A stretch of 64,000 bases of DNA from Atopobium sp. (GTDB taxonomy: Bacteria; Actinomycetota; Coriobacteriia; Coriobacteriales; Atopobiaceae): contig JAIJTS010000004.1 of the NCBI GenBank assembly GCA_022732885.1, positions 30,486 to 94,485 on the forward strand, written 5' to 3'. Positions within the stretch are counted from its first letter, which is position 1; the number at the start of each line of letters is the position of its first letter. Under the pieces are notes generated by a model. That model made no database searches. It saw only the letters and a program-made list of their open reading frames with translations, and was not told the origin of the DNA. Below, one piece after another: positions 52,929-61,840 of this stretch. A program made the position numbers and the translations under genes.

Positions 52929-53357
52929 ATGAGCAACGAAGGTAAAAAGGTAAAGGTTCACTACGTCGGTACGCTTGATGACGGAACTAAGTTTGACTCT
53001 TCCCGCGATCGCAATGAGCCACTGGCTTTCACCTGCATGGCAGGTCAGATGATTCCTGGATTTGATGAAGCTGTCAAAGACATGACTGTTGGCCAGATTG
53101 TTGACGTCCACATTCCAGCGGCTGAGGCATATGGTGAGCGCCATGAAGAGGCTGTGCAACCTGTTCCTGTTGCTCAGCTTCCTGGATCTGAGAAGCTTGT
53201 TGCAGGTCAGCAGGTTACTCTGGGCACCCCTGAGGGATACCCTGTTATGGCAACCGTAGTTTCTAATGACGGTACCACTATTGTCTTTGATACTAATCAT
53301 CCAATGGCTGGTAAAGACCTTAACTTCAACATTGAGCTTCTTGAGGTAGAAGAGTAA
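52929..53357 (+). CDS. FKBP-type peptidyl-prolyl isomerase, SlyD-like
   Basis: The protein has 142 residues from the ATG at 52929, with TGGAG upstream. It begins with KVHYVGTLDDGTKFDSS, then PLAFTCMAGQMIPGFDEAV, the IF (insert-in-flap) domain (HIPAAEAYGERHEEAVQPVP ...), and returns to the FKBP fold. SlyD-like proteins speed up prolyl isomerisation and act as chaperones. The Cys/His-rich metal tail of E. coli SlyD is absent. Terminated by a hairpin at 53381-53416. Confidence 0.92.
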   Translation: MSNEGKKVKVHYVGTLDDGTKFDSSRDRNEPLAFTCMAGQMIPGFDEAVKDMTVGQIVDVHIPAAEAYGERHEEAVQPVPVAQLPGSEKLVAGQQVTLGTPEGYPVMATVVSNDGTTIVFDTNHPMAGKDLNFNIELLEVEE

Positions 53358-53380
53358 CTCACTCTCCCCTATAGGGCGAG

Positions 53381-53416
53381 AAGGACGTAGATGGTGTAAC
53401 TCTTACGTCCTTTTTT
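53381..53416 (+). terminator. Rho-independent terminator of the FKBP gene
   Basis: AAGGACGTA (53381-53389) and TACGTCCTT (53404-53412) pair, followed by TTTT. The 5' flank carries the octamer GGCGAGAA at 53375-53382. Confidence 0.85.
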
Positions 53417-53432
53417 GCTGAGGTAGTTGCAA

Positions 53433-53466
53433 AAAAGAGCTTGGATGCAAGCATCCAAGCTCTTTT
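53433..53466. terminator. Bidirectional terminator downstream of the coiled-coil hydrolase gene
   Basis: AAAAGAGCTTGGATGC (53433-53448) and GCATCCAAGCTCTTTT (53451-53466) are perfect 16-base arms with an AA loop, and end in A- and T-runs, so they can act on both strands. Confidence 0.9.
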
Positions 53467-53495
53467 GCGTAGCAAATTATTATGAGACTGAAGTC

Positions 53496-54728
53496 TTAGC
53501 TCAAAACAACGCCGCCGAGCCAACCCCACCTAGGAGTGCTCAAAGCGCCAAGCTGAGAAATCCAAGAGCTCAAGCTCTGGCTTCTTACAACACCAGAAAG
53601 ACAGTGTCTGACTATTCCGCCACCAAGGTAGATACCAACGTGACCATAAATCAAAGCTGCAGCAGAACCACCAAGAGTTGGAACAGCAATAATCATGCCA
53701 GGCTCAATGGCGCTCTGATCAGTGGAGTAGCACCAGGAATAATACATATCGACGGCGTTGCCATAGAATCTGCCAACACCAGCGTTAGAGAAGACGTTGG
53801 AAACCCAAGCAGCACAGAAGCCAGCGCCTGTAGATCCGGTGTAGCCAGCAGCATTAACAACTGCAGCAGCGGAACCAGAACCAGCAGAAGAAGTTCCTCC
53901 TACGCCTCCGCCACCAGAATAGCTACTACCGCCACCGCTTGACTCAGAACGTTGAGCGGCAACACGCTCTGCCTCCTGCTGGGCAGCAAGGAGCTCAGAG
54001 TCACGCTGAGCAATAAGCTGTTTAACGTTGTCATCAAGATTAGAAACAACGTTAGCAGCATCTGCCTGGCGTGCAGAAATCTCATTAAGCTGGGACTCCT
54101 GAGAAGCACGGAGATTCTCAAGCTCAGCTTTCTTATTTTCTAGCTCAGTCTTTTCAGACTGAAGAGCAGCTTTGTCTGCCTCAAGAGCAGCTTTCAGATT
54201 TTTAACTTCCTCAATCATCTTCTGATCAGACTCAGAGATTTTATCAAGGTAATAAATATTGGATGTAAGCTCCTCAAAGCTAGCCGATGAGAGAATCATC
54301 TCAAGAGCGCCAGCGGGACCAGCCTTATAGCTGTCAGACATACGTGCACCAAGAGATTTTCTTTTCTCGGCAATCTGAGCCTCTTTTTCAGAAATCTCTT
54401 TCTGCTTAGCGTCAATCTGATTCTGCTTATCAGTAATCTGGTCAGAAATAGCACCAATCTGAGAGTTGGTATCATTCAAGCTTGCCTGCATGCTAGAGAC
54501 CTCATTAGAAATCTCATCAAGCAACTTCTGAGCAGCATCGTAATCACTACGAGCAGCATCAATCTGAGCCTGTGTAACACCAAAAGCAGTACGTGTGTTA
54601 ATCAGAGAAGCAGTGACAGCTGCGGCAGCAATACCCATGCCGGCAAAAATCTTAAGAGCATCACGGCGATTAAAAAGAGCAGCACTCTGCTCTTCAATGG
54701 TCGTAGCTTGCTGTTTCTTTAAACTCAT
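53496..54728 (-). CDS. Exported coiled-coil protein with C-terminal Cys/His peptidase-like domain
   Basis: The protein has 410 residues. The N terminus has a twin-Arg-like signal (NRRDALKIFAGMG, about 20-32) and a hydrophobic stretch to AFG (about 50). A long coiled coil (about 55-260) is rich in Gln/Glu/Lys, like PcsB and CwlO. A Gly/Ser linker (262-287) follows. The C-terminal domain has Cys305 in GAGFCAAWVSNVF and His363 in YGHVGIYLGGG, a CHAP/NlpC-P60-like peptidoglycan hydrolase or amidase pattern. It likely acts in cell-wall remodelling or division. Confidence 0.82.
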   Translation of the reverse strand: MSLKKQQATTIEEQSAALFNRRDALKIFAGMGIAAAAVTASLINTRTAFGVTQAQIDAARSDYDAAQKLLDEISNEVSSMQASLNDTNSQIGAISDQITDKQNQIDAKQKEISEKEAQIAEKRKSLGARMSDSYKAGPAGALEMILSSASFEELTSNIYYLDKISESDQKMIEEVKNLKAALEADKAALQSEKTELENKKAELENLRASQESQLNEISARQADAANVVSNLDDNVKQLIAQRDSELLAAQQEAERVAAQRSESSGGGSSYSGGGGVGGTSSAGSGSAAAVVNAAGYTGSTGAGFCAAWVSNVFSNAGVGRFYGNAVDMYYSWCYSTDQSAIEPGMIIAVPTLGGSAAALIYGHVGIYLGGGIVRHCLSGVVRSQSLSSWISQLGALSTPRWGWLGGVVLS

Positions 54729-54884
54729 AAGGGTCTCCTAGAACGTTTAATAGTATGGTGTGACCTTTGAGTGACTATTTTACCCGAGATACGCACTGAT
54801 ATTCAAAAGGATACGTAATTTACAAACTCATCAAAGAGCATTTTGAGAAGTTTAATTTCTAAATTGTGAGGTAAATGGTAGGAT

Positions 54885-55946
54885 TTATCGGTTTTCAATA
54901 TGTGCAACATTTTTAATTGAAATGGTAATCCTTCCATCAGATTCATGATAAAACTCTAAATATCCTGGACTATTTGATAAGTTTGAAGGAAATGAAATCT
55001 CAATTCCTGTATCTGTTCTAATCTTATGATTCTTTGCAATCCTATTAGCAACACCGCGTTTAACTGGAACTTCTTCTGGAAGCTCTTTACTTGCAACCTG
55101 AGCTTCGTACTTCTTTTGAATCTCAGGACGCTCCTCAAAGATGCGCTTACCAACCTTGATAGGGTCTACTACCTCTTCTACCTCAGCTGCCTCTGCAACG
55201 GCTGCCTTAGCACGAGACACTTCAAGAGCTGGCTCAAGGCCATACTCTTCTGCTAAATCCTGAACAATAACGGTTACTTCACCAATAACCTCATGACTTG
55301 AAGCCTCTGATGTGCACTCAAGGAAGAGTTCTGGGATGATGAACTTTCCCTCTCCAGCTACAGAGCGGTCATGATCGTGAAAATCAATGGCACCTGTGTC
55401 CAGATCAATGACTGCATATGAGTCAACTTTTTGCGTAGGTGATGGCAACGTTGCGTCTTGACGCAAAATCTCGTTAGAAGAGCCATTAACGTCATGGATA
55501 AAGGCCTGCTTGCGTGGTAGAAGCACAATGGCAAAAAGACGTCTTCCCTCGCCCTCAAATGCCTCAGCCTGAGCGTCCTCATTATCTGCAGCAGCACCAG
55601 CGAGGGCCTGTCCTGCATCAGTATCAATGTAGTCAGCCACAAGAAGGTCACACTGCTCAACATCATCTGCACGACGAAGCTCTTCCCAAAACCACTGAGC
55701 AATTTGATGAGAAAACTCTACAAACTCAATATCTCCATGAGCATACTCCTGAAGACCACCAGCAAAATTGCTAGTAGGAGCAAACTCTCCATGCCTAGAC
55801 TCTGGATTTGCCGTAATCTTACGCAGTCTACGCTGTACGTATGACTTTGTCTGACGATCCTCCAAATCCAAGATAGATTGAGAGAAGTATTTAGTTCCCT
55901 TCTCAAAATCAAAGACATGAAGAATAGCCTTAGTGACTCTAAGCAT
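54885..55946 (-). CDS. 37-kDa nucleoid-associated protein (NdpA/YejK family)
   Basis: The protein has 353 residues. It starts LRVTKAILHVFDFEKGTKYFS and has the family middle part CDLLVADYIDTDAG and LFAIVLLPRKQAFIH, with a C-terminal domain ending ITISIKNVAHIE. Members are nucleoid-associated in proteobacteria; in Gram-positives the role is unclear. GAGG lies upstream of the ATG at good spacing. It stands alone between the hydrolase and the EIIA-Glc genes. Confidence 0.85.
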   Translation of the reverse strand: MLRVTKAILHVFDFEKGTKYFSQSILDLEDRQTKSYVQRRLRKITANPESRHGEFAPTSNFAGGLQEYAHGDIEFVEFSHQIAQWFWEELRRADDVEQCDLLVADYIDTDAGQALAGAAADNEDAQAEAFEGEGRRLFAIVLLPRKQAFIHDVNGSSNEILRQDATLPSPTQKVDSYAVIDLDTGAIDFHDHDRSVAGEGKFIIPELFLECTSEASSHEVIGEVTVIVQDLAEEYGLEPALEVSRAKAAVAEAAEVEEVVDPIKVGKRIFEERPEIQKKYEAQVASKELPEEVPVKRGVANRIAKNHKIRTDTGIEISFPSNLSNSPGYLEFYHESDGRITISIKNVAHIENR

Positions 55947-55988
55947 GTAAACCTCGTTTATTGCAGATAGTTGTGCTGGCGAGAAACC

Positions 55989-56552
55989 CTAGTGCTTGAC
56001 ACACATTAAAGGATCGCCAATTTTAACCAAAGGACGACCGCCAATCAGTGTTCCAGACTCACCAATAAGATCAATGCGTTCAAACTTATCTGCATTTACA
56101 ACAGTAACAACCACCACATTTTCATATCCGGCTTCTTCAATAGCAGCAGGATCAAATGAAATCAGTGGAGTGCCAGCCTTGACCTTATCGTTAGCATGAA
56201 CAAAGCGTGTAAAGCCCTTACCATTCATCTCAATGGTACCAACACCAATGTGAATCAAAATCTCAATACCAGTATCTGAGGTAAGACCAATTGAATGATT
56301 AGTTACATTAGTTGCGGTAACACGGGCATTGCAAGGAGCATAAATACAATCAAGACCAACCGGCAAGATGCCATAGCCTTGACCAAAAAGTCCACTTGAA
56401 ATTACCTCATCGTGAACCTCTTGTACGCTTACAAGAACACCAGAAACTGGTGCATAGATAGTGTCTTCCCTGGTAGCAAATGTAGCTTTCTGAGGCTGCT
56501 CTATTCCATTAGAGGGAACAAACGCATTTTTAACCTTTGACCAAAGACCCAT
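55989..56552 (-). CDS. crr: Glucose-family PTS EIIA domain protein
   Basis: The protein has 187 residues, a single EIIA-Glc domain (Crr-like). It has IYAPVSGVLVSVQEV (about 31-45), LFGQGYGILPVG, the His pair region NVTNHSIGLTSDTGIEILIHIG (His near 87 and 102, the phospho-His in the LIHIG motif), and VKAGTPLISFD. AAGGAGG precedes the ATG. It passes phosphate from HPr to a sugar permease elsewhere and may act as a regulator of carbon uptake. Confidence 0.93.
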   Translation of the reverse strand: MGLWSKVKNAFVPSNGIEQPQKATFATREDTIYAPVSGVLVSVQEVHDEVISSGLFGQGYGILPVGLDCIYAPCNARVTATNVTNHSIGLTSDTGIEILIHIGVGTIEMNGKGFTRFVHANDKVKAGTPLISFDPAAIEEAGYENVVVVTVVNADKFERIDLIGESGTLIGGRPLVKIGDPLMCVKH

Positions 56553-56620
56553 GATGCCTCCTTGAATATGTGCTTTGTACAGATATCATCTGACATAACA
56601 CTTCCATTTTACCTAAGCGA

Positions 56621-56657
56621 GAAGGACGAATGTTCCACAGAGAAACATCCGTCCTTC
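56621..56657. terminator. Hairpin between the ABC operon end and the EIIA-Glc gene
   Basis: GAAGGACG-ATGTT and AACAT-CGTCCTTC arms (56621-56633, 56645-56657) pair with one mismatch. The U-tract is weak. It likely ends the minus-strand ABC transporter operon or insulates it. Its 5' flank carries AGCGAGAA, one base off the octamer. Confidence 0.55.
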
Positions 56658-56687
56658 TTTCACGAATTTACAACACGAAATTACAAC

Positions 56688-58793
56688 TTACTGCATTCTT
56701 TTAGCACCTCTAAAAATAATTGAACGTGCAGCAAAATAAGTGACCAAGAAGTATCCACCGTACAGAGCGGCTACGACTGCAACTACTCCACCTATGCTAC
56801 TTGCCACATCAAAGTTACCAATTGACTTGATAACGGAGACCATAATTGACATTGCGCAGGTTGCATGTGCAGCTGCCATAAGAAGTGGGAACAGGAAGTA
56901 CACGCCAATCTGAACAAAAAGCGCACGACTTGCAAGGCCCTTCTCGGCACCAAGCTCTGCAAGAACTTGATAAGCACGAGCGTTGTCCGACGCCTCGGAG
57001 AGTTGCTGAAGAGCCAGAATAGCAGCACAAGCAATGAAGAGTACCAGGCCAATGTACAGTGCCAGATACGTCACAATACCAGAGAATCCAGCAGTACCTT
57101 GAATATATTGAGAGGCAGTAACAACAAGCATTAAAGAATACGGATCGGAATCGTTTCCCGTTACGGCGCCATCGCCTAAGTACTGCTTAATTTGACCCTG
57201 GAACTGTGTTTCAGTAGCATCACCTGGAGTTTGGTAGTTGCCTAAGATGTATGAGTTGGTCAAAACGGTGCTTGAAGGGAAACTTTGATCAGCAACAACC
57301 ACAATTCCAGCTACAGGCATAAGATAAGGGCCACCTTGCGTCTGAGCAATATCCAGTGTTCCACCAACAGCATGGAGCTTGTGACCTTGAATGGTAAGCT
57401 CAGGATTATTTGCAAGAGAATCCTGCCAGTATTTTGTGAGATTAGTATCAAGTGTCCAAACCATATAACCGTCAGTACCAAAATCAACAGGCTTAAGACC
57501 AGACGCAACGCGCAGTTTGTTGTACTGAGATGCTCGCATCAGAGTCACACTTTGCTGCGCAGGATCTCCCTGACCGCTATAGCCGGTAAAGTAATCATCA
57601 AGGCGCTTGCCTGTTACAGCATCAAGAGTGCTATACGTAAAGCTTGGTGTTGTTGGATCATCTTGAGCATAGTACGTATCTACCTGGAAGGCGTTTTTGA
57701 TAGTTTTATCCCACTCTGGATCTAGCTTCTGCACTACAGAAAGGTAGTCATACGAATCTGCTGGACCAGGGGTATAACTGCGCTCTGAGCCTGGATTAAT
57801 TTGTACAGAAACATCGTACGTTTTGACTTTAGAAAAGCTAGAGTTCATAGAGTCAACAAGCGAGAAACCCGTACCAAGTCCACAGACTGCCACAAAGAGC
57901 ATAGCGCAGACTAAAGAGATGGAAACCCAAGCAGTATTAACGCGGGCATTAAACTGACGCAGGATGAACGAGTGAAGACCCTTGTAGTAAAAGCCCTTCT
58001 GCATCTGCATAAATCTGAGCAAGAAACCAGAGATTGAGAAGAAAAAGAGTGCTGTGCCCACAGATACCAAAGCAGTAGCCATGGCAAACTCTTCATCTAT
58101 CTGTTTTAAACCATTGTGCTGAAGCAAAATATAGGAATAAGCAATGATTCCAAGGGAGGCCAAGAAGAGCAGTACAGAGATGGTAAGGTTTCTTACCTTG
58201 ACGGTCTGAGTTACTTTGTCTGCGTTAAGAAGATCAATAAGCTTATAGCGGGACACCGTGGTCACGTTAAAAATCAGTGCAACCACAAACATCACTACAA
58301 AGTAAATAACCGTTTGAATGAGCGCAGCTTGCGAGAAGACAAATTTGAACGAATCAAGAGTCGTATTGAACATGTGGGCCGTTGCAAACATCATAAATTG
58401 AGAGATAAAAATACCTGCAACAAGTCCAACTACCAGAGCGAGAAAACCAACAAGTATCGTCTCAATACTCATAATCTTTGAGACATTTCTTTTGGTCATA
58501 CCCAGTATCTGATACATGCCAAATTCTTTTTTTCTACGACGAATCAGAAACTGATTAGCATAGACAACAAGAAATCCCATAATAACGGCAAGAAAAACAC
58601 TTACTCCAGAGATGGTATTACTCAAAAGCTGAACGATGTTTCGCTGGTCTTCAGAAAGATTCAACACCATAGATTGCTGAGTAATTGAATTGAAAGAATA
58701 AAACAGTGCAACGCCTACTGCCAATGTCAGAAAGTAAATGCTGAAATCGCGCAGTGATTTCTTGACGTTGCCAAGCGCGATTTTACTGTACAT
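56688..58793 (-). CDS. BceB-type FtsX-family ABC permease
   Basis: The protein has 701 residues from the ATG at 58793; the longer reading back to 59165 runs through the ATPase gene and is rejected. It starts MYSKIALGNVKKSLRDFS, has two FtsX blocks with about ten membrane helices in all, and a large extracellular domain of about 210 residues (about 325-545) between them, as in BceB. GAGGG lies upstream. With the ATPase it forms a bacitracin/lantibiotic-type exporter-sensor. It overlaps the ATPase gene by 11 bases. Confidence 0.88.
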   Translation of the reverse strand: MYSKIALGNVKKSLRDFSIYFLTLAVGVALFYSFNSITQQSMVLNLSEDQRNIVQLLSNTISGVSVFLAVIMGFLVVYANQFLIRRRKKEFGMYQILGMTKRNVSKIMSIETILVGFLALVVGLVAGIFISQFMMFATAHMFNTTLDSFKFVFSQAALIQTVIYFVVMFVVALIFNVTTVSRYKLIDLLNADKVTQTVKVRNLTISVLLFLASLGIIAYSYILLQHNGLKQIDEEFAMATALVSVGTALFFFSISGFLLRFMQMQKGFYYKGLHSFILRQFNARVNTAWVSISLVCAMLFVAVCGLGTGFSLVDSMNSSFSKVKTYDVSVQINPGSERSYTPGPADSYDYLSVVQKLDPEWDKTIKNAFQVDTYYAQDDPTTPSFTYSTLDAVTGKRLDDYFTGYSGQGDPAQQSVTLMRASQYNKLRVASGLKPVDFGTDGYMVWTLDTNLTKYWQDSLANNPELTIQGHKLHAVGGTLDIAQTQGGPYLMPVAGIVVVADQSFPSSTVLTNSYILGNYQTPGDATETQFQGQIKQYLGDGAVTGNDSDPYSLMLVVTASQYIQGTAGFSGIVTYLALYIGLVLFIACAAILALQQLSEASDNARAYQVLAELGAEKGLASRALFVQIGVYFLFPLLMAAAHATCAMSIMVSVIKSIGNFDVASSIGGVVAVVAALYGGYFLVTYFAARSIIFRGAKRMQ

Positions 58794-59613
58794 CAGCACC
58801 CTCTCCTCCCAGGAATGAAACAACGTCCATGATCTGGTCAAAGAACTGCTTACGGGGCTTCTCGCCACGAACAATCTCGTTAAAGATGCGACCATCTTTA
58901 ATGAAAATAACGCGATGAGCATAAGAAGCGGCATATGAATCGTGAGTGACCATGGCAATGGTTGCGCCATTACGGTTGAGGTTCTCAAGGCTTTCAAGGA
59001 GCGTGCGGGCATTCTTTGAATCAAGAGCACCAGTTGGCTCGTCTGCCAGAACCAATGAAGGGTTAGTAACAATTGCTCGAGCTGCAGCAACGCGCTGACG
59101 TTGGCCGCCGGACATCTCGTAGGGGAACTTATCAAGTACCTCGGAGATCTGGAGCAGTTTGGCAACGTTTTCTACACGCTCCAAAACTTCCTGAGCACGG
59201 ACATGACCAATGGTTAAAGAGAGTGCAATATTCTCGCGAGCAGTAAGACTATCAAGCAAGTTGGCGTCCTGGAAAATAAAGCCCAGGCGGTCACGCCTAA
59301 AGGCAGAAAGTTCAGAGCCACGCAGGCTGGAAAGTTCTTGGTCATCAATAAAGATGTGGCCTGCAGATGCTTGGTCAATGGTGGAGATACAGTTCAAAAG
59401 TGTAGTTTTGCCAGAACCAGAAGGACCCATGATGGCAATGAACTCACCACGTGCTACAGAAAGATTAATGCCATCCAGAGCCTTAGTAATATTTCCACGA
59501 GTTCCATAGTACTTCTCGAGGTTTTGACAAACCAAAACGGTATGAGGGGTAAGTGCTGAAGACTGTCCAGCCACAACAGTTGGCTGAGTTGGAGTTACTT
59601 GAGTAGCTGCCAT
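58783..59613 (-). CDS. BceA-type ABC transporter ATP-binding protein
   Basis: The protein has 276 residues from the ATG at 59613, with AAAGGA upstream. Walker A MGPSGSGKTTLLN (about 63-75), ABC signature YEMSGGQRQRVAAARAI, Walker B LVLADEPTGALD and the VTHDSYAA switch His are intact. The MacB/BceA/LolD type pairs with FtsX-like permeases. It is the first gene of its operon. A direct repeat with an 11-base period lies 77-95 bp upstream. Confidence 0.93.
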   Translation of the reverse strand: MAATQVTPTQPTVVAGQSSALTPHTVLVCQNLEKYYGTRGNITKALDGINLSVARGEFIAIMGPSGSGKTTLLNCISTIDQASAGHIFIDDQELSSLRGSELSAFRRDRLGFIFQDANLLDSLTARENIALSLTIGHVRAQEVLERVENVAKLLQISEVLDKFPYEMSGGQRQRVAAARAIVTNPSLVLADEPTGALDSKNARTLLESLENLNRNGATIAMVTHDSYAASYAHRVIFIKDGRIFNEIVRGEKPRKQFFDQIMDVVSFLGGEGADVQ

Positions 59614-59689
59614 GTTACGTCCTTTCATTGGGAGCGGGTAAATCTTGAGATATATACTCCATCACTACCGTTTACGTTGCCATCGATTG

Positions 59690-59708
59690 ACCTTACGGAA
59701 ACCTTACG
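59690..59708 (-). promoter_or_regulatory. Direct repeat of ACCTTACG with 11-base period, candidate response-regulator site
   Basis: ACCTTACG at 59690-59697 and again at 59701-59708, three bases apart, gives an 11-base period (one helical turn). OmpR-family regulators typically bind such direct repeats. It lies between the ABC operon (minus) and the acetyltransferase gene (plus), and a BceR-like regulator is encoded nearby. Confidence 0.4.
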
Positions 59709-59765
59709 CTTTTCTCACTTTGATATGTCAAAATATCACTATCAAGCACACGAGAGGGGCATGCT

Positions 59766-60767
59766 ATGAAGTTAGTAATCAAAAGATTTGGGCAGCTTAC
59801 CGCTAAAGAGTTGTATCAAATTCTTTCTCTGAGAGCAGAAACGTTTATTGTTGATCAGCAGATTATGTACAACGATCTTGATAACGTTGATCAAGTTTCT
59901 ACCCATGTCTTTTATCAAGATACTGACTCAGTAGCTGCATATTTGCGCATCATTGATGCAGGACACTCCTACAACTCCCCTCTTATCGGTCGCGTATGCG
60001 TCAATAACAAAGGTGCGGGTATTGGATCTAAGCTATTGCACGACACCCTTGATTATCTGGCACAAGAAAGTGTTGCCTCCAAAGTGTTAGTTGAGTCGCA
60101 ACTCAAAGCTCAGCCTTTCTATGAACGCGCTGGCTTTACGCAGACATCTTCTAAAGTACTTGATCACTTTGGTGTCCTCCACCATTTGCTTTCCTTTGAC
60201 CTTGATGCATATCGTCAGGCGAGAAATGCGGTCAGTATTGATGACGTTCACGTTTCTATTAGGCCACTTAAAACAGACGACCTTCACTCCCTGCAGAAAC
60301 TCAGTGTAGAGACTTTTGTAGATACCTTTATTGACTCAAATACAGCAGATGATTTAGCAAGTTGCATTGACTCGCTCTACAATACAGAAAAGCTTACTCG
60401 CGAACTTGCTGCTAAACACTCATATTTCTATTTTGTTGAGGTAGAAGACCAAATAGCCGGCTACATGAAGCTCAATACGCGTTATGAACAAACTGAGGGA
60501 CAACGCGATGACTCACTTGAAATTGAGCGTCTGTATATTCTTCCACGCTTCAAAGGCTTACACCTTGGATCAAAGCTCATGAAATTTGCTCTTGATCTAG
60601 CAAAAGAGAAGGGCAAGAAACGTGTGTGGCTAGGTGTCTGGGAACATAATGAGCCTGCTCAGGCATTTTATTCTTGCTGGGGATTCAAGCGTTTTAGTCA
60701 GCATACCTTCCCAGTAGGAAGCGATCCTCAAACAGATGAATTGTGGGAGCTTCTAATTGAGAACTAG
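59766..60767 (+). CDS. Fused ElaA-like and GNAT acetyltransferase
   Basis: The protein has 333 residues in two acetyltransferase parts. Part 1 (about 1-155) resembles ElaA: LRAETFIVDQQIMYNDLDNVD and IGRVCVNNKGAGIGSKLLHD as acetyl-CoA loop. Part 2 (about 160-333) is a standard GNAT: LEIERLYILPRFKGLHLGSKLM and EHNEPAQAFYSCWGFKRF, close to the PaiA/spermidine-acetyltransferase type. The substrate cannot be told from sequence. It lies inside the Bce-like module in the opposite direction to its neighbours. No terminator separates it from the convergent kinase gene (26-bp gap). Confidence 0.88.
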   Translation: MKLVIKRFGQLTAKELYQILSLRAETFIVDQQIMYNDLDNVDQVSTHVFYQDTDSVAAYLRIIDAGHSYNSPLIGRVCVNNKGAGIGSKLLHDTLDYLAQESVASKVLVESQLKAQPFYERAGFTQTSSKVLDHFGVLHHLLSFDLDAYRQARNAVSIDDVHVSIRPLKTDDLHSLQKLSVETFVDTFIDSNTADDLASCIDSLYNTEKLTRELAAKHSYFYFVEVEDQIAGYMKLNTRYEQTEGQRDDSLEIERLYILPRFKGLHLGSKLMKFALDLAKEKGKKRVWLGVWEHNEPAQAFYSCWGFKRFSQHTFPVGSDPQTDELWELLIEN

Positions 60768-60793
60768 CACAATTGCTGTTAAAAGCTACAGCT

Positions 60794-61834
60794 TCATTTT
60801 AAATCCGTAAAAGACTGATTAAACGTAATAGAAAACGTTGAACCCTTCCCCACCTTACTGCTGACCGTAAGCTTAAGGTCCATTTTCTTGCAGAGCTCAT
60901 AGCAAAGATAGAGACCCATGCCGGTAGATTTGGCATATTTGCGTCCATTTTGACCGGTAAATCCCTTATCAAAAATGCGGGATAGATCCTCTTCAGGAAT
61001 ACCAATGCCATTATCTTTAATAAAAAGGGTTGTCGAAGTGGTCCCCTCATGTGGCTCTGAGACAGAGGCAGAAATCCAAACGTTCTTCTCGCCAGGAGCA
61101 AGCTCTGGATTTGAATACTTTGCTGCGTTGATGAGAAGTTGTCGCAAAATAAACTCAAGCCACTTTGGGTCCGCCTTGACCACATGAGCCAAGTCATAAA
61201 AATGCGGAGATACACCAGCGTCAATGAAGACACGTGCGTTGTTTTTTAGAGCATCTTTAACAATGGACTGCAAATTGACGTCTCTGATAGAAAAATCTCG
61301 ATCCACGGATGCACTGCGCGCATAAAAGAGCGCCTGCTCTACCAGTGATTCAATCTTGGTAAGCTGCGTTTGCACGTCATCCATTGGTAGCGATAGATTA
61401 TTTTGGGCAACTAAATGAGCTGCAGCAATAGGAGTCTTGATCTCATGCACCCACATCTCAATGTACTCGCGATAAGCCTTTGATTGCATATGCTCATCAG
61501 CAAGTTGATCCATCATAGATTTGGACATGCTTGAAAGCGCATCCTTAAAAAGCCGCTCTTCCAGCGTTGATGGCGTATCCAGCATGGTGGGAACCAGATA
61601 GCTCTCTTTATCAGTTGCTGCTAAATTCTCTGCCAGTTGCTGGTAGAACCAACGACGATGAAAATAATCAGCAAGAAGTGCAGCTGCGCCCACTACCCAC
61701 AAAACCAAGATACAGTAGGCAATAGCAAACACGTTAAGACCAATACCTTTGAGCATAAAGCCGATTAACGTGCAGCTTATTATGAGTGCAAGAAAGAAAA
61801 TAGTTCGATTTTTTAGATACTCAAAAAACGTCAT
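60794..61834 (-). CDS. BceS-type intramembrane-sensing histidine kinase
   Basis: The protein has 346 residues. Two N-terminal membrane helices (about 12-32 and 36-58) have almost no extracellular loop. The phosphorylated His lies in the H-box MWVHEIKTPIAAAHL (about 128-142). The ATPase domain has NAAKYS (N box), IKDNGIGIPEEDL (G1) and KSTGMGLYLCYEL (G2). Such BceS-like kinases sense peptides through the ABC transporter BceAB rather than by themselves. It lies 6 bp after the regulator gene. Confidence 0.93.
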   Translation of the reverse strand: MTFFEYLKNRTIFFLALIISCTLIGFMLKGIGLNVFAIAYCILVLWVVGAAALLADYFHRRWFYQQLAENLAATDKESYLVPTMLDTPSTLEERLFKDALSSMSKSMMDQLADEHMQSKAYREYIEMWVHEIKTPIAAAHLVAQNNLSLPMDDVQTQLTKIESLVEQALFYARSASVDRDFSIRDVNLQSIVKDALKNNARVFIDAGVSPHFYDLAHVVKADPKWLEFILRQLLINAAKYSNPELAPGEKNVWISASVSEPHEGTTSTTLFIKDNGIGIPEEDLSRIFDKGFTGQNGRKYAKSTGMGLYLCYELCKKMDLKLTVSSKVGKGSTFSITFNQSFTDLK

Positions 61835-61840
61835 AGCGAC

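Noticed and set aside
58794..59165. N-terminal 124-residue extension of the BceB-like permease
   Set aside because: It is the out-of-frame reading of the ATPase gene; the real start at 58793 has a ribosome binding site and begins with the conserved permease N terminus.
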